DNA of 7,258 nt from an uncultured Clostridia bacterium. GTDB lineage: Bacteria > Bacillota > Clostridia > Christensenellales > CAG-138. Every line of letters starts with the position of its first letter. Positions within the stretch are counted from its first letter, which is position 1. Below the pieces are notes generated by a model, which saw nothing but the letters and a program-made list of their open reading frames with translations, was not told the DNA's origin and searched no databases. Of this stretch, positions 6,001 to 7,258 are shown in pieces. The translations under genes were made by a program, and so were the position numbers. The stretch lies in contig CALGGM010000012.1 of NCBI GenBank assembly GCA_937915925.1, positions 1-7,258 on the forward strand. The letters are read 5' to 3'.

Positions 6001-6622
6001 TGTGATCGAAGCGGGAGAGATGCGCTTTCTCATGCGCAAGCACATAGCCCTTCGTCGTTTCGTCCATGCCGGAGGGGAGGTAGATTTTCGGGCGGATTAG
6101 CCCTAAAATGAATGGATCGCGGATCTCGTCACACACAAACACGCCTTTTTCAATCTTCATCGACGCGCGAACCTTATGCCTTAGCCGAAGATAGGAGATC
6201 AGCGCATACAAAAGCATGGCGCAAGCGCCTGTAAGCCACACCCAACCTGCGACGGTCTTCGCGACGGCAACGGGCTCGAGGTGTTTTGCCGCCTGCGCAT
6301 TCGTCGGGTTGACGGCGCTGTTCAGCGCTTCAAAGCCGGATGAGATCACGACGCGTTCGCCCTCCACACGGATCGATTCCGTTTCGGATTGCTGAATCGT
6401 ATAGGACCATGGCGCAACCGAAACCGTGGTCTCGCTCGGGACAAGACTCAACGCGCTTTCGATCGAAACGGGAACGAGCAGCCGGACGGCGACCAGTCCC
6501 CACAGCGCAACGCGGATCCACTTCGGCGCTTTTTTGAACACGAAGCGAAGAAGAACCGCGACGAGCACGATCCATCCCGCTGTGATGCTGATGTTCAGAA
6601 GACGCAGAAAGACATTGCTCAT
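3008..6622 (-). CDS. blaR1: BlaR1-type M56 metallopeptidase with giant lipocalin-like sensor
   Basis: 1204-aa membrane protease-sensor. Hydrophobic segments lie near residues 8-27, 33-54, 125-146, 212-233 and 298-318. The M56 zinc protease is clear: H197-E-K-A-H201, then F222-N-P-L-L-W and R235-D-I-E-L-A-C-D-E, with E238 the probable third ligand. An Arg pair (268-269) precedes the conserved CPLAFGE and VKSRVKSVLNYKK block; S. aureus BlaR1 self-cleaves at an Arg-Arg pair, though equivalence here is unproven. Residues 319-1204 lie outside the cell by topology. Instead of a penicillin-binding domain they hold four lipocalin-like modules beginning near 326 (FVGTWEL), 446 (QIAGEWK), 741 (LYGEWLV) and 861 (LCAVWRL), a calcium-motif insert (D640-L-T-G-D-G) and an unrecognised C-terminal part (960-1204). 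It starts by ATGA overlap with the repressor gene, with AAAGGAGA seven bases upstream. Canonical BlaR1 is about 585-600 aa. The ligand is unknown; the gene symbol is family-level only. Confidence 0.93.
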   Translation of the reverse strand: MSNVFLRLLNISITAGWIVLVAVLLRFVFKKAPKWIRVALWGLVAVRLLVPVSIESALSLVPSETTVSVAPWSYTIQQSETESIRVEGERVVISSGFEALNSAVNPTNAQAAKHLEPVAVAKTVAGWVWLTGACAMLLYALISYLRLRHKVRASMKIEKGVFVCDEIRDPFILGLIRPKIYLPSGMDETTKGYVLAHEKAHLSRFDHIWKPLGFLLLAVYWFNPLLWLAYILLCRDIELACDEKVVKEYDAESKAAYSEALLKSSVSRRSIAACPLAFGETGVKSRVKSVLNYKKPAFWIILVALLAGVVVAVCFLTMPKRKLSTTEFVGTWELYKTVSETYESDAAIDAMLGEYKNELVFYENGSGSEVHVADWGSRENPFTYTVSENKVFITRTGMDKKPLEFTYDSESSMLRSPEDSGEGNRWYSLYVRKGSISYPTVQLTKEQIAGEWKTDGLPVMEGMPLTLSGDLVFDANGTAVLHLNGDNHTEMTVNGVYDTDGSVIRFEPEDDSEALGYYPYFEDTLFHLSIKDFKPDNQNTVLASYDPQTDTIRFVVLHFGVLTFRRSIPATSMPVVEWFDYRDSGNDPEEGSAPVSLSAFPNITFRCDRNPSWDSVQAVENGKTRTLFSGMPVSSVYFTDLTGDGKPELIASVSFGSGIVDEHIIVYDYANKQSYVLWDRMQFDFHLYTVDGALYVGKTPYMGDKQVDSGTLVTHDGVPGCQWQSDGSFAPLLRELHESDLYGEWLVEEEKDNDGNVLYTTSVELWKEYHFKEDGTVTYNETVPVSSNSELAFGHPVDYSYAVYDNHVHIEDGRSCYGYFDPQTQALMLIYQTSPNQFVYATLRRMGNSTQSETVLDEATLCAVWRLAEIEAADGSSGDARALGLEQYLVFLSDGTVRMIDVNAPFDQTVPFTLNGNTVRFGDRVVRYDPALNELLWVDPSSQEVYSYVSEPNAVLPAVTGAGASLTQAQADAFVNGLSVEFEDGSPYGCDLVVFIDGLGTCLNVEEENAAERTSLRFEVFEKKAESIIYTKYLDIDGHEYYLGDFAVLARGNRLYYSDWGWGIVKHHSSEEASIRVTVSPSMVERNREVTERACVIKAFDAENRTVTVSFVSFEEADYYQPAYILYDTVEEEEMTLQVTDDTFLSILDWYDMLVKQDRFFRYLEENRYYLNGVDDGDGDDRGIGFWIGLDGDTLLYLCEVYEE

Positions 6623-6984
6623 TGCCGGTCTCCTTTCCTGTACGCTTCGATCATGCGCAGGATTTCATCCGCCTCAGCGTCGGACAAGGGCTTGCGCGAC
6701 GTGAACGCCGCGATAAACGCGGGCAGCGAGCCCGAAAAGCTTTCCGCAACGAACTGCTCGCTCTTTTCCGAATAGAACGCGTCGCGGGTGATCCGCACCT
6801 TGACAAGCCCGTCGACGTTTTCAAACAGCCCTTTTTCGCAGAGCTTACGAAGCACCGTATAGGTGGTGGGCTTTTTCCAGTTGAGTTCCTTTTCACAGAG
6901 CTTCACAAGCTCGCCCGACGGGATCGGCGCGTGCGCCCAGACGATGTCTGCAAACCGCGCCTGGACCTCTCCGAGTTCGGTCAT
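6619..6984 (-). CDS. blaI: BlaI/MecI/CopY-family winged-helix repressor
   Basis: 121-aa DNA-binding repressor. Residues 1-66 form the winged helix: an N-terminal helix (LGEVQARFADIVWA), a helix at 22-34, the recognition helix around 36-54 (W-K-K-P-T-T-Y-T-V-L-R-K-L, the family's signature TTYTVLRKL) and a wing with V-K-V-R-I-T. Residues 75-121 are the helical dimerisation region that partner proteases cut in characterised relatives. Length is typical of the family (about 120-130 aa). The start at 6984 is chosen for AAAGGAGG eight bases upstream (6993-7000); an upstream in-frame extension to 7074 would translate through the promoter and operators and is rejected. It overlaps blaR1 by ATGA. It very likely represses its own operon through the GTTTA-N7-TAAAC sites. 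No beta-lactamase gene is nearby, so 'blaI' is a family label, not evidence of antibiotic resistance. Confidence 0.95.
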   Translation of the reverse strand: MTELGEVQARFADIVWAHAPIPSGELVKLCEKELNWKKPTTYTVLRKLCEKGLFENVDGLVKVRITRDAFYSEKSEQFVAESFSGSLPAFIAAFTSRKPLSDAEADEILRMIEAYRKGDRQ

Positions 6985-7001
6985 ATGCAAAACCTCCTTT
7001 T

Positions 7002-7020
7002 GGTTTACTCTCGATAAACC
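7002..7020. promoter_or_regulatory. Operator 2 (GGTTTA-N7-TAAACC) at the transcript start
   Basis: Inverted repeat GGTTTA (7002-7007) and TAAACC (7015-7020) with a seven-base centre, the same half-site and spacing as operator 1. Its centre is 26 bases from that of operator 1. It lies just downstream of the expected transcript start and upstream of the ribosome binding site, fitting cooperative binding by two dimers. Confidence 0.75.
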
Positions 7021-7027
7021 TGCGTTT

Positions 7028-7056
7028 AGTTTATCATGGATAAACCAATCTGTCAA
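7028..7056 (-). promoter_or_regulatory. Promoter of the blaI-blaR1 operon
   Basis: On the minus strand: -35 TTGACA (7051-7056), exactly 17 bases of spacer, -10 TAAACT (7028-7033). The expected transcript start is about 7021, giving a leader of roughly 36 bases that includes the AAAGGAGG site. The spacer and -10 are covered by an operator dyad, so repressor and RNA polymerase should compete. Confidence 0.87.
7029..7045. promoter_or_regulatory. Operator 1 (GTTTATC-N3-GATAAAC) on the promoter
   Basis: Perfect inverted repeat: GTTTATC (7029-7035), ATG, GATAAAC (7039-7045). It covers most of the -35/-10 spacer and five of six -10 bases. Its core GTTTA-N7-TAAAC is shared with operator 2. Position and symmetry make it the likely binding site of the BlaI-like dimer. 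Confidence 0.82.
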
Positions 7057-7085
7057 GGGGAGAGGAAAGATCATATAAGCGCGGT

Positions 7086-7106
7086 GTAGGGGAGGTCGAC
7101 CTCCCG
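7086..7106 (+). repeat. GTAGGG-palindrome repeat, right-end copy
   Basis: GTAGGG followed by a 16-base perfect palindrome, GGGAGGTCGACCTCCC (7090-7105). It has the same layout as the copies near 1856 and 1976 (GTAGGG, symmetric core, CCG) but a different core sequence. Confidence 0.65.
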
Positions 7107-7130
7107 TTAAGCCAATCGCGCTTCAACCGA

Positions 7131-7180
7131 CACCTCATCCGCCTCGTACCTCGGCACCTTCCCCATCAAGGGGAAGGCTT
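7131..7180 (+). repeat. CACCTCATC hairpin repeat, forward unit
   Basis: Begins CACCTCATCCGCC and ends with the hairpin CCTTCCCC (7157-7164), ATCAA, GGGGAAGG (7170-7177), then CTT. This is an intergenic repeat architecture I associate with Clostridia genomes. An inverted, diverged unit follows at 7189-7249. Confidence 0.7.
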
Positions 7181-7188
7181 ACATTGGA

Positions 7189-7249
7189 GGCTTCTCCCCC
7201 TTTAGGGTGGAGAAGCTGTCTGCGAAGCAGACTGATGAGGGGGTGATTC
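7189..7249 (-). repeat. CACC-TCATC hairpin repeat, inverted unit
   Basis: Read on the minus strand it begins CACCCCCTCATCAGTC and contains two hairpins: GTCTGC-loop-GCAGAC (7218-7223 and 7227-7232, three-base loop) and CTTCTCC/GGAGAAG with an inner CCC/GGG pair (7191-7215, one bulged base). It ends in GCC. Order and sequence style mirror the forward unit at 7131-7180, so the two form a large imperfect inverted pair. Confidence 0.65.
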
Positions 7250-7258
7250 CTCGCACCG

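Noticed and set aside
6985..7074. N-terminal extension of the BlaI-like repressor
   Set aside because: It would translate across the promoter and both operators; AAAGGAGG at 6993-7000 and the family's usual N-terminus support 6984.

Overview
The window looks like a chromosomal segment from a member of class Clostridia (Bacillota), probably a gut or environmental Oscillospirales/Christensenellales-type genome. This is inferred from strong AGGAGG-type ribosome binding sites, canonical TTGACA/TATAAT-like promoters, a CotF-type spore-coat protein, a BlaI/BlaR1-type regulatory pair, and several families of GC-rich palindromic intergenic repeats of a kind I associate with such genomes. No species can be named from the sequence alone.

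Layout. (1) Positions 1-1600 read rightward, look more AT-rich by eye, and hold three small genes of unknown function (338-613, 610-1158, 1317-1547). The first two overlap by ATGA and are probably translationally coupled; the set resembles cargo of a phage or integrative element. (2) A bidirectional terminator (1612-1661) separates them from a leftward initiator tRNA-fMet (1665-1740) with its own near-consensus promoter (1753-1781). The tRNA 3' end faces the small-gene region, the geometry expected if an element had integrated there, but no second att copy is visible. (3) Positions 1790-2475 hold no gene I can support; they are packed with direct and inverted repeats and hairpins. (4) On the minus strand lie a 150-aa CotF/ferritin-like protein (2476-2928), a strong terminator (2957-2985), a 1204-aa BlaR1-type M56 membrane metallopeptidase (3008-6622) and its BlaI-type repressor (6619-6984). 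(5) The right end (7086-7250) is another cluster of palindromic repeats.

How the genes work together. The BlaI-like repressor and BlaR1-like protease form one operon: ATGA overlap, one promoter, and two copies of a GTTTA-N7-TAAAC operator placed on the promoter and just after the expected start site. By family precedent, an extracellular signal sensed by BlaR1 activates its cytoplasmic zinc protease, BlaI is lost, and the operon is derepressed. The unusual point is the sensor: instead of a roughly 250-aa penicillin-binding domain, this protein carries about 885 residues outside the membrane, made of four lipocalin-like 'GxW' modules, a calcium-motif (FG-GAP/VCBS-like) insert and an unrecognised C-terminal domain. 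No beta-lactamase gene or other obvious target is in the window, so the ligand and regulon are unknown. The CotF-like gene lies downstream but is insulated by a terminator.
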